Source: Mauremys mutica
Taxonomy: Eukaryota > Chordata > Testudines > Geoemydidae
Length of the DNA stretch: 64,000 bases
NCBI RefSeq assembly: GCF_020497125.1
Contig: NC_059082.1
Span: 51,978,524 to 52,042,523 of the forward strand
Reading direction: 5' to 3'
Shown here: piece by piece, positions 26,301-38,300 of the stretch
Layout of the letters: each line of letters opens with the position of its first letter
Position numbering within the stretch: the first letter of the stretch is position 1
Translations under genes and position numbers: made by a program
Notes under the pieces: generated by a model
Database searches by the model: none
Seen by the model: the letters and a program-made list of their open reading frames with translations, nothing else
Told to the model about the DNA's origin: nothing

Positions 26301-29300
26301 AAACCTCAGGTAACAGAATTATTATCAGCAGGAATGGCACCTACCACCTGCTGGTTAGTGTGGAGGGGACTCTAAAGTTATGGTAACCTGTCAGTTATGT
26401 GCCGTTGTTATAATAATAGGCGCCTTTAGAGAAACTGTGTCAGAGCAATTGGTGGTGTGAGTTGTCATAGTTCCATGGAAGCTGATGGAGCTATGTTGAT
26501 TTACACCAGTTAAGGACCAACTGGGCCAATAGGTTTCTCTTTTAAGATAATTAACAGGCTGGTTCTAGGCTGGCATCAAGAAAAATAACCTTTCACCTGC
26601 TACTATTTTTCATGTTGCTTCAAAAGGCCATAGCTGTTAGAAGTGAGTATAAATGAGCATACAGAGTAGGGGAAACAGAGGGAGTGTGATTGTGCTCCCC
26701 CTAGGAAATAATGGACACCCTAGTCCTAGAACAATTGCTACAGGGCCTCCCCAAGAATATCCGAGTCTGGGTCAGACAACATCAGCCACGTACAGTCGAT
26801 GCAACGGTCAAGCGGACTGAGGAATACAGAGAGGCACACATCCCCCGAAAGGAGGGCCGACCCTATAAGGGCAGAGTAGGGGAAGAAACCAAGGGAACCC
26901 CTCCCCGGGAAAGGCACAGAGAGGAAGAAGGAGGAACCCCGAGGAGCTCGCAGTAGAGACGGTGTGATCATTTGCTGGCAGTGTGGGCAGCCAGGACATA
27001 AAAAGGGAGACTGCCCAGACATGGAATGTGGGTGGGCCGAATTTTGCGGCTGGACTAATGCTGGAGGGCGGGAAAGGGGGAAGAGGCTGTCCACCATCCC
27101 GGTGAGGGTGGGGAGGAAACCCCAGAGGGGCCTGATGGATACTGCTTCAGCCTGCTCGCTCATCCAGAGGGGGCTGATAAAACCACACTGGATAATTCCA
27201 GGTGCACAGATGGCCCTGGAGTGTATCCACGGGGACTGAAGATACTGCCCAGGTGCCTCTAGAAGTGTGGAGCAGCTTTAAATGGGAGTGGGTTGGGGTA
27301 GTAGACGGGTTACCATACCCCACTGTGTTGGGTATGGACTGGGGCCCTCCCCCCTGGAGGGAAAAGGAAACGTTCCCCAAAGAAGGGGGTGGAGATCCCT
27401 AGACAGAGAAGCCTCAGTCAGGAAGAGGAGCAGGGTCCTTGGAGAAGCAAACACTGAAACCCTAGACAACAAAGCCCAGATAGGGTAGAAAGAGAGGGAG
27501 GAGGTGTGGGGTAGATGGCCAGCCTAAGCCCCTTAGCGGGAGAAAAGGGGCAACTGGAGCTCCCCACAATGCAACTCTCAGGAGAGGAGACGTGGACTCC
27601 GCTTGGTGGCTTGAGAGAACCCGAGGCCCAGGGTGTCCTGGAGAAGGTCAGGATGGATCCTGACCCCCAACCGGAAGAAAAGGAGATAAAGGTGAAGGGA
27701 CGCCCACAGGGGTGCAATTGGTGTGAGGACCTGTGGGTGGTGGCAGAGCTATAGAGGCATGGGGGAGGGGGAGGGATGAAGGAACCCCACGAAAAGGATG
27801 CTGGGGATCACCCAGAAGAAGGGGAGAGACTCCCTGAGCCAAATCCCACTGGTAGGGGGCAGAGAGGATGAGGAAGGACGAACCTGGCAGTTCATAAGTG
27901 GGGGAGGTGTGTGCAGGGTGCTGGCTAAGAAACTTTGAGCCAGGCCTCTATCACACCAGCTCCAATCAAGGAAGGGGAATTGGAGCTGGCTGACTAAGCC
28001 AGGCCTGAGTGGCAAATGGGGAACAGCTGCCAGCCATGTTAGCCAGGGGCTACATAAAGGCTGGCAGGAAAGAAGCCAGGGAGAAAGAAGGAAAGGGAGA
28101 AGCCAGGGAGTTGGAGCTCATCCCTGCTGACTGCGATACTGAACTTGTTTGTAACTAGAAGGTGATGGGAAAGTAAACTGAAATAAAGAGCATGGGTGAT
28201 TGCACCAACGCAGAGGTCTCTGGATGGTTTGTGGGTGCATCAGGGGCAGCAGCTAGAGGGACCCAGCTGCACTTGTTACATCCACGAAGAGTTTGGATCC
28301 CTTGAACAGTAGGTCTTCAACCGTCGACTATACTGGTTTTGGGAATCCCAATAGATGGAGCCAGGAAGCCCTCCTCATAACCACTGTGATCGCTATCGAT
28401 CTTGCTGCTGAATCTGCAGAGTCAAGAGCAGCCTGGAGTTCTTCTTCCTCTTCAGCCCCCTGTTCTGAAGTTTCAGGTGGTCCCTGTGCTGCTGCTAAGG
28501 GTGACTAGCTGTGTGCTAGCTCTGGGAAGGATGGCAGATCTATGTTGTGGTGGCGGATATGCTGTCCATTGGCTCCAAAATGGCCATTGGGGTGGGAAAG
28601 GCACAGGTGGCAGCTGGGGATGCCCATACCAGGGTTGGTCCTGAAGGTCCGCCAGGCAGGTCTTGCACGGAGGGGCAGGTATAGTGGGAGCAGCCACAGG
28701 GGAGGAATGTTGTGGAGAGTGCATGACAACATTGTCTCCATCTTCATCCTTGCTCGAGAACTGTGGAGTGGAAAGAGGTGGAGAGCTGGGTTGACTAGGT
28801 ATTGTGAGAACCATCAGTGCCGAGGATGGGAGATTCTGGTATAGAGGAAACGGTGAGGTCTTTTTGGTGTAGGAATTGTTGCAAAGTGGATGCCATCTGT
28901 ACTATCGGTGTGGTAGGAATCGGTAGCAGATGCTGAAACCTGCCAGTCAGTGCTGATGTGTGACTGGAGTGCACAATGCCTGTACTTGGCGGTGCCATCA
29001 GCTGTGGGGGTGCTGAGTGTTTAGTCATCTCTGGCGGTACCGCAGCTTGCGTTTTCATTTTCCCCTTGGTGCCTGTGTCCAAGCTCAGCCGCTTGGCAAC
29101 TTTTGTTTTCTTGGTACCGAAGGTGCCAGAGGGTCCCGTTGTTTCAGCCATTGGAATGGCTGATGCAGTTGGTCCTGAGAGTGTTTGCCTGCTAGAGGAA
29201 TGCATTTTCTTGGCCAACTCCAGAGTCGGGATCGTGATACCCCACTTTTTTGCCTCCTTCTTGGTGGGTTGATCGGAAGCCTGGGCTGTGGAAGAAGGGC

Positions 29301-32300
29301 CCTTGTCAGAGGCTATAGTTTGTGATCTCTGGCCAGGAGGGGTGTGTATCTCAGGCTCAGATGTCGGACGGAGAGACTTCTCCATGAGGAGAAGTTTAAG
29401 TTGGAGATCTCTCGCCTTCCTGGTGTGGGCTTTGAGGTTGTGACAATGAGAGCACTTCACTGTCTCAGCAAGACACATATCGCAGGACACACTGAGAGGT
29501 ATAGAAAGCCTGCAGGTAAGGTGGCATTTGAACGCTGAGGAGCCAGGCATGCCCCTTGGGGAACGTACTCTCCCCATAAGGGAGGTATGAATACTGTGCT
29601 GCAGTGGTAAAAACAGAAACCTACAGAGGAAATTTTTTTTTCTTTTGAGAATACAAAAGGAAGGGGATAAAGTTATAAAGATAACTAATCTAACTAGAAG
29701 AAAACCTAAAAGCTAGGAGAAAGTATGCTACTCAGAAAGCTGAGAGGTGCTGCTAGTTGCTCCAACTCGAGCCAACCACGGTAGAGAAGGAACTGAGGGA
29801 GGGCTGGTCGCACAGCACCAGTTAATCAGCTGAAGTGGTGCAAGATGGGAACTATACATGTGTGACCCAACCGGACACTGCTACCATAAATCTCCAATTA
29901 TAAGCACAGGGGTGCACAAACACCTAAAGTGGAACACCCATAGGGACATCACTCGAAGAACTACACCAATTTCCAGTGACACTAAGTGTTTAAATTGCAC
30001 TTACCAATTGATTGTATTTATCTGTATCCCATGGGCCTACTACCCACCTTTACTCCCCACGCATAGGGCCTGGTACCTTCTCAGAGTTTAGAAACCTGAT
30101 CCAGTTTGGGCCTGGGTATTAAGTAAGAAGGCCTCTTTCCATGTCTTCCAGCATGCCATAGCCCCAAGAGGGAATGCCCATCTCCCTAGGCAGCTAATGT
30201 ATGGGGAACAGAAGGTGCTAGCTGGGTGCTCATGCTACTCCTTTCCAAAGGCTAAAATCTACCCACATCCGCTGAAGTTGCACTGCAGGAGAAGTGGGAC
30301 GCTGAAGGATGACACTGCACAGTGGCTCCTAGAGACCTCCATCCTGTAGTTCTGGAGTGGGCAAGAAGGAACAAGTCATAGTTGATACACTACTTCTTTA
30401 AAAAGCAGCAGGTGCCCCGGAAAATGTGTTGCACACTGTCCAGCTGCCTGAAAGGATAGAACCACAACTCCTAGGCAATATGGCCCCACGTGGGATGGGC
30501 AGAAGTTAGCAGAGACATGACCCCAGTCTATAGGCTCAGTGGGACAAATTCAGCGTTGGTGTGTTTCTGTTTCAATCAACAGGCTTAGACCAGGGCTGCA
30601 TCTGGCCCAGTACCTTTGACACAGATTAAGGAAGGGAATTGTTCATTCTCAGAACATGGCCAGCTAAGAAACAATGGTCTCACAGTAAAGGAAAGTTTAG
30701 GTTAGAAATAAAAATTCTTAAGTGTAAGAGAAGTTAAGCAGAGGGATAGATGTTCAAGGCACCATCAATGTAGACAGCCAAGGAGAAGTTAGAGAGAATG
30801 ACATAGGCGAGAACAGAGGTCAGTTCTGGTGTGCCCTACTCTGAGAGGATTGTTTTTACACAGTTTCAGCTAGTTTAACATTACAAAACCAAAGTTACTA
30901 TGATCCTTTGAAGGAAGAGCAGGCTCCTCTGAGTGAGTTCTACTGTCTTTCTGCTCCTCCAGGTCCTCAAGAATCTTGTCTAGATCCCACTTCTCGATAT
31001 CCTGAAAGAATGAAACCAATGGTGAGGGAAAATTCATCCCCAAGTGGTTATTACAAAAGGTAAAAATCACAAAGGCCTATACTCCATGGGATAAGTTCTC
31101 CTGAGTACCTTCACCATGCAGAAGTATCATAGAATCATAGATTATTAGGGTTGGAAGGGACCTCAAGAGATCATCTAGTCCAACCCCCTGCTTGAAGTAG
31201 GACCAATCCCCAAACGGCCCCCTCAAGGATTGAACTCACAACCCTGGGTTTAGCAGGCTAGTGCTCAAACCACTGAGCCATCCCTGTACCTGAATGCATG
31301 AACAGCATATGGACACCTGCCTTCTTGAACTCCACCAATGTCATGTTGCTGTCATTCCTCAGAAGAAGACCCTGTACTCCACTGGACACATGGGTCCTTC
31401 AGGATGGACCTATAAAACTGGACATGGCTATCTAGAAGAGGGAAGCTACTGCCTGGTGCCTCCCATTGTCTGCATTCCACTGTGATGACTGAGCAGATCT
31501 GATGTGACCAAGTGCAGCCTAAGTGCTAAGAGAGCCTAGCTGGAGGGACTGATGCTAAACATAAGAGTGGAGGAGCTTCCTGCCCTATCTGAAGAAGCTG
31601 CTGAGTCTGGGATGGATGCGGTAATATGGACTGATTCAGCACCTCCTCAGGGTCAGAAATACAAGACCCCTCCCTCTAATATCCACCTGACATCCCCCTC
31701 TGCTTACTGTCCCCCAACCTATAACTCAGTTTCAACAGCTAATCACATGCTGGAGTCCCTAACACCTGGTCCCTCTTTCCCTCTCATGTCCATCAGGAAC
31801 ACCAGATCCAGCCCAAGTCTCAGTGAAATGTTAACACCATGTTTCCTATCAGATAATGCATCTATCCCACTTTCCACATCCACTTCTGCAGGGGGCTCCT
31901 CCTTTCAGGATCACTGCTCTCTATAAAAATAGACTAGGAAAAAATCATGATAGCGGAGAGATAGGTGGATCAGGCCATCTTCTCTTCCAAGAGAAAGGAT
32001 ACAGAGCCTGATCCTAAGAGGTGCTGAGCACTTGTAACTTCCACTGATTTCAAAGGGAGCTGTGGATCCTCAGCAACTTTCAGGATGAGGCATGTAGCCC
32101 CCTAAACATAAGAACATAAGAAAGGCCGTACCGGGTCAGACCAAAGGTCCATCTAGCCCAGTATCTGTCTACCGACAGTGGCCAATACCAGGTGCCCCAG
32201 AGGGAGTGAACCTAACAGGCAATGATCAAGTGATCTCTCTCCTGCCATCCATCTCCATCCTCTGACGAACAGAGGCTAGGGACACCATTCTTACCCATCC

Positions 32301-35300
32301 TGGCTAATAGCCATTTATGGACTTAGCCACCATGAATGTATCCAGTCCCCTTTTAAACATTGTTATAGTCCTAGCCTTCACAACCTCCTCAGGTAAGGAG
32401 TTCCACAAGTTGACTGTGCGCTGCGTGAAGAAGAACTTCCTTTTATTTGTTTTAAACCTGCTGCCTATTAATTTCATTTGGTGACCCCTAGACCCTCTCC
32501 CTCGGTTTTCTCCCTGTTCTACCTTTCCTAAAGGCAGATGGGTTCCTGACCTAGAAACACTATTTCTACATCACAGCCAGCAGCAAGCTGGATCTCAGAA
32601 TTGGTTGTCCAAAAAGAAAGTGGGATGACCTCAAACTATTCATCACCATATATAATTAACTATGTGCACTCTTCCCACAGTTCAGGCTGGAGAGGAGCTA
32701 GCTACTTGGAGCCAGAGGAGAAAGTTAGCAAAGCAGCAGGCCAGGCAGGCCACCATCCTCTTCCTCTCCTTTTCAGTGAGAAGAGAGAGTTTTCAACTAC
32801 AACCTTAGATCAAATGTGTTGGTCAACCAATGCACCCAGAATTTGTAAGTAGAGACCAGCAGCTTGGCAAGCAAACACTAAAGCCCAAAGGTACCTAAAC
32901 ACCTTTGAGGATCTGGGCCTAAATATTTGCATACCCCTTCTTCAGACCAGGTTTGTGTTTTCCTGGGATGCTAGACAGTAAGTTGTTTCCCAGCATGCAA
33001 ACAGCCATCCTGAGTCTGCACTGGAATTCATGGGATATCAGTGGCTCACTGAAGTTCAACATTCACAGCTCTTTACTTTATATACTGAGGAGAAACATCA
33101 TCTGGTGGCTAAATATCAGGAAATGTCAGAATTTACCGACTCCTCTCAAAGCCTTCCCTGGGCTTAAAAATGCAAATACCAAAATACCCACCCTGCCCAC
33201 AATGCTCACTTTATTATATTACTAGTCATTTACAGAGAGCTTTTCATACAGAATGCGTCTGTGCTGACTGTGACTTAAGGCACAACATTAATTAAAAATA
33301 TACCTGCCTAAAGTAAAGACACTAGGCCCGGATCCTTCATTATGATCTACATGGGTACACCACTGCATCCATCCTATTGATATCAATGTGTGCCAGTTGA
33401 ACATAATGAATTCCAGGATCCTAGCCTAAATTGTATTAAAAACTAATATGTAAAAGAAGCCAACAGCTGACTACTCCCTAATTATAAAACCAGGTCAGTA
33501 CTTTGAAGATCCAACTTAGGTAACTATTTTTGAAAATTTAGTCCTTATACAGTTACTCATTTATGGCATAAGAACATAATAATGGCCATTCTGGGTCAGA
33601 CCAATGGTCCATCTAGCCCAGTATCCTGTCTTCCGACAGTGGCCAATGCCAGGTGCTTCAGAGGGAATGAACAGACCAGGCAATCATTGAATGATCCATC
33701 CCCTGTTATCCAGTTCCAGCTTGTGACAATCAGAGGCTAGGGACACCCAGAGCATGGGGTTATATACACCTTACCATTTTGGCTAATAGCCATTGATAGA
33801 CCTATCTTTCATGAATTTATCTAATTCTGTTTTGAATTCTGTTATAGTTTTGGCCTTCACAACATCCCCTGACAATGAATTCCACAGGTTGACTGTGTGT
33901 TGTATGAAGTACTGTACTTCGTTTGTTTGTTTTAAACCTGCTGCCTATTAATTTTATTGGGTGACTCCTGATTCTTGTGTAATGTGAAGGGATAAATTAC
34001 ACTTCCTTATTCACTTTCTCCATACCATTCATGATTTTATAGACCACTATCAGACCCTTTTAGGCATCTCTTTTCCAAGCTAAAAAGGCCCAGTCTTTTT
34101 AATCTCTCCTCATATGGAAGCTGTTCCTTACCCCTATCATTTTTATTGCCCTTCTCTGTACCTTTTCTAATACTAATACATCTTTTTTCAGATGGGCTGA
34201 CCAGAACTGCATGCAGTATTCAAGGTGTGGATTTATATAGTGACATTAGGATATTTTCTGTCATTTTATCTACCCTTTTCTAATGGTTCCTAACATTCTG
34301 TTCGCTTTTTTGACAGCCTGCACACTGAGTAGATGTTTTCAGAGAACTATCCACAATGACGCCAAGATCTCTTTCTTGAGTGGTAACAACTAATTTAAAT
34401 CTTATTTTGTATGAGTAACAGGATCAGGCACTTAACAAGAAAGAACTTGCATATTGATTTTTCTCCCCCACTGAAACATATTTTCAAATTTCATTTTTTT
34501 AGTTAAAAAAACATACCTGTCCAGCCCATAAAAATAATAGCATCAGGACAACGACTATTTAAAAATATTGATGTCATTTTGAAAAGGAAGTTGGCTGTCA
34601 GTTACATTGTAACTGCATTGCAATTACACCACACACACACACACACACACCCCTTCATTCTAATATTGCAGGTTGCGCTAAAAGGCTGGTTAAAGACAAA
34701 AGTCTGATGATGGCTACAAACTGAAACTTGTGTCAATGATATGAAGCTAGTCATGGCTCAGCAGCTCCTACTGAGAATTCTTGCTCTGGAAAGAGTGAGG
34801 ATCATCTCTCAAGAGGGAGTGACAGACAGACAATGGAGGTTATTATGAGAACTGTGTTAGATCTCAGCACTGATACAGTTTTACCAAAGGATCTCAGTGA
34901 AAGCTCTGAATTTACCTATTTGCTGTAATTATGGTGTAACTGGCAACCAGCTTCTTTTAAAATGATATTGCTAAATAAATATAAGCACTGATCTATCATG
35001 TACATAATTATATTGTCAGGTCCACTTCCGTACATCCTTACTCACATGAGCAAAGACTATTATAGGGTGTCCTATAAGGCCCAGAGGCAAAGGAGCTAAG
35101 GGTTTGCAGGATTTGACTGATAATAAAAGAGATGACTTGTGAAAAAGTCAGTCTATTAGAGATGCCTCTTTAAGTGAGTTACTATGGCCCCAAACCAAAG
35201 CACAGATTTAATTTTAAGCATGAGTAGTTCCATTGACTTCAATGGGGCTTCTCATGATTAAAGTGAGGCACAAGCTTAACTACCTTTTGGATCTGGGGAT

Positions 35301-38300
35301 TAAATAGGGACTAGTTTTCAAAACCAGGTTGTAAACAGACAGGTCACCTCCTGCATACCCCCTTGTGGCCAGGGATGGCCCTGCAACAGGATGGCCCTTC
35401 CTCACTTTTCCCCTCAAGGGCCTTCTTCAATAACTCACAAATCCCTTTGCCCTTCTCAGGTTCTCATTTATTACATTAACAAATACTCAGAAGAGAAGTT
35501 CTCAAGTCCATCCATTTACCCTCTTATCAGGTCACTCCCAGGTCTCTCATACCTGTAGTCTCACATTTCTCTGGTGGAGCCTACTAGCTCACAGTCACAG
35601 CAGCCTCTGTACTCCACTCAACTTCCCCATCCCCAAGCTTCCTGCTGCTGTTTACTGAGGAATCAGTTGATCTCTGCTCAAGCGTGCCTCCTTAGTAACT
35701 AGGGTCAGCTGATCCCAGGCTTCTATCCCTTAACATGCAAACCACCCTATTACACATGTGCATAAGCAGAGCCAGCTCCAGCGTTTTTGCTGCCCCAAGT
35801 GGTGGGGAAAAAAAAAAGCCACGATCGGCACTTCTACCACTGCCGCTTCATTCTTCGGCGGCCATTTGGCGGCAGGTCCTTCCCTCCAAGAGGGACTAAG
35901 GGACCCGCCGTCAAATAGCCGGACGTGCCGCAACTTTCCATTGGCCACCCCAGGCACCTGCTTGCTGCGCTGGTGCCTGGAGCCGGCCCTGTGCATAAGT
36001 TGTGTATACAAGGGCCTGATTCTGCTCCCTTACACCAAGGTAAAATCCACTGAACCTGACTCTCCTTTCACTTACGCTGGTGCAAATCAAAAGTAACTCT
36101 ACTGACATCAATGGCTTGTACTGGTGTAAAATGGATACTGAACGGAGAATCAGGTCCATTGACTTGAATGGAGCTACTCCTGAGAGCCACTGGTATGGCT
36201 AAAATCAGAATTAGGCCCCAAAATGTTTGGACAAGGTCTAAGCAGGGAATTGCTGGCTCCAGCTAGGCAGCTCAGTGCACAAAAAAGCAAGTTGGTGTAT
36301 ACTATGCACATGCAGTTACGGTTATGTTTTGAGAGTGTGGTTTTGATACTGATTTTTGTAAATTTGTCCTGTAAAGTTTGTGGCATGTTGAGGAATCTGT
36401 ACTTTGACCTCACTGAAGGCCTGAACAGAAATCCAAAGGTTCTCATGGTAGTTAGCCACCAGGCAATGTATTTTAATTTATGAAATAAACAACTGTTAAT
36501 TTTCTATTGTAGCAGACAGGTGGCTGTCTCATGAGTGCAACACTGCTCCTGGGGAGCTGGTAGACCAGAAGAGCAGCAGCCAAGATCATGTCTCCCAGTC
36601 TGATTTCTCTTGCAGTCACCAAACAAGAAGTTTCTGTTCCACTGACATTAAAATTCCTCTCGGACAATCATATTTCATCTGCAATTCCATGACAGCAGCA
36701 GGTCACTGACCCCACTAATTAAGCTTCAAAAACTGGTACCGCAGTAAAAGAAATGGGGAAGTTCTCAACACTCTTGATGCTACTGTCTGGCCATGACAAA
36801 CATACCTCTCTTTACAATGTCAGAACTCTTTGCAACCAGACAGCTAGAAAGTCCACCACACATTGCATCCACATCAGAGATTCTGTGCTCGGTATCCTTG
36901 AACATGCCTGTTCTGATCAATAAGATTAACTTCCAACATGGCTTACATGGACTGTAAACTCTTTAGGGCAGGACCTGCTTTTTTGTTCTGAGTTTGTACA
37001 ACACCTAGTACAATGGGGCCCTGGCCGTGACTGGAGCTCCTAGGTGCTACTGCAATATAAATTCATAATGAAATGGTGTGCGCAGAATTGGACATTCATG
37101 TCCTCTTATTGTCAATGAACATTTCGTATCTAATGCGTTGTCCACCATGCTAGACACCTAAGCAATCACCGCAGAAAACTATCCGTTTGCCCCACCTACC
37201 TGCAATGAAAAGAGCATCAGCCCTCGAGGGTGTTCAGCTGAAGTGGCTCCTTGCTCATTTTCTGCTTTAGTGATTCTTTCTAGATTGTCACTGATAGTCT
37301 CCAATGGTGATTTTGTTTTTAGCTCTGACTTGCCTCCATCTCCAGATGGTGCCTCTAAGGTCACCTTAGAGAGTATTTTTGTTTCTATCATCTTTCGTCG
37401 CTCTTGACTGTTGTTTGCATCTAAAAAATATGGCTCTTTCATAGACAGTACTTTATTAGTCCAAAAGCCTTCTGTTTCCCTGTCTTTTTCATTGCCCAGT
37501 TCTTTCCCTCTGAGAGTTTGATCTGTAGGATCTGCAAGGACTGCTCTCTGTTGGCTTGAAATTTCTTCAGTCAGGTTAGCAAAAGCAGGTGTCTGATCTC
37601 TTACCAATGGTACATTTTCTCTTCCCACAGCTTGGGTAACATCCATTTCTTTCTGAAGATCTGAACTTTCTAGGTCTCCATTCCAGGTCTCTCTGGAGTG
37701 TCCCACAGATTCTAATATTTGCTATAGATACAGAAAATGCACCTCAGAAGAGACAATCATTCCCCTCACCAAAGCAATAAAGAGACATACAATAAACAAG
37801 TAGAACTGATTGGCTGATGGAGGTTCAAATTGAGTGGGCATCTGGTAACTGCCTGGGTCAGGTCTCATCCCTGAGATTTGTTACAAAACAGAATGAGATT
37901 CATTTTGTAAAAACAATAACTTTAGGAAGTGCTGGATGCACCTGAAACCCATTTAGCCCTGTGCCTTGTTATCCCTGTGTTATTGCTTACATACAGATCC
38001 CAGCGCAATAAGAAAGATGATACAAGAAGCTAGTGTCCCAAGGCCAAAATACTGGAGCTGGCCTGCTCCCCAGATAGCTTTCTATAATCAGTGAGTTTCA
38101 TCACTCCAGGTGTAAAGTAATCCCTTTATCTATGAACATTTTTATGCCCAGATTTTAACACCATACAATTACTTCTTGATATACCCACCCTAACTACTTC
38201 CTCTCTAGTTTCTATGTTTGGAGTATGGTGATGGGAGACATTTCACACAGTGAAAGGTTTGCAAGTTAACCTGCTGCATAGCCTTACTGTTAATGCTTGG

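Larger units (their letters stand above)
26700..28280 (+). mobile_element. Gypsy-type LTR retrotransposon fragment (gag end, protease, 3' LTR)
   Basis: Reading order: a SCAN-like gag segment ([21 protein letters not shown]), a CCHC zinc knuckle ([14 protein letters not shown]), an aspartic-protease-like region ([13 protein letters not shown], later [15 protein letters not shown]), a polypurine tract and a 3' LTR. The 5' LTR, most of gag and all of reverse transcriptase/integrase are absent; frames are broken between knuckle and protease. The retroviral-like protease motif reads DTA. Metavirid-type family; defective and not mobile on its own. Confidence 0.75.

Noticed and set aside
26738..27163. 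141-codon frame antisense to Gypsy gag/protease
   Set aside because: It is the shadow of the plus-strand SCAN-like and zinc-knuckle coding region.
31552..31926. 124-codon plus-strand frame
   Set aside because: It runs antisense in a DNAAF8 intron, Ser/Pro-rich, without recognisable motif or splice context.
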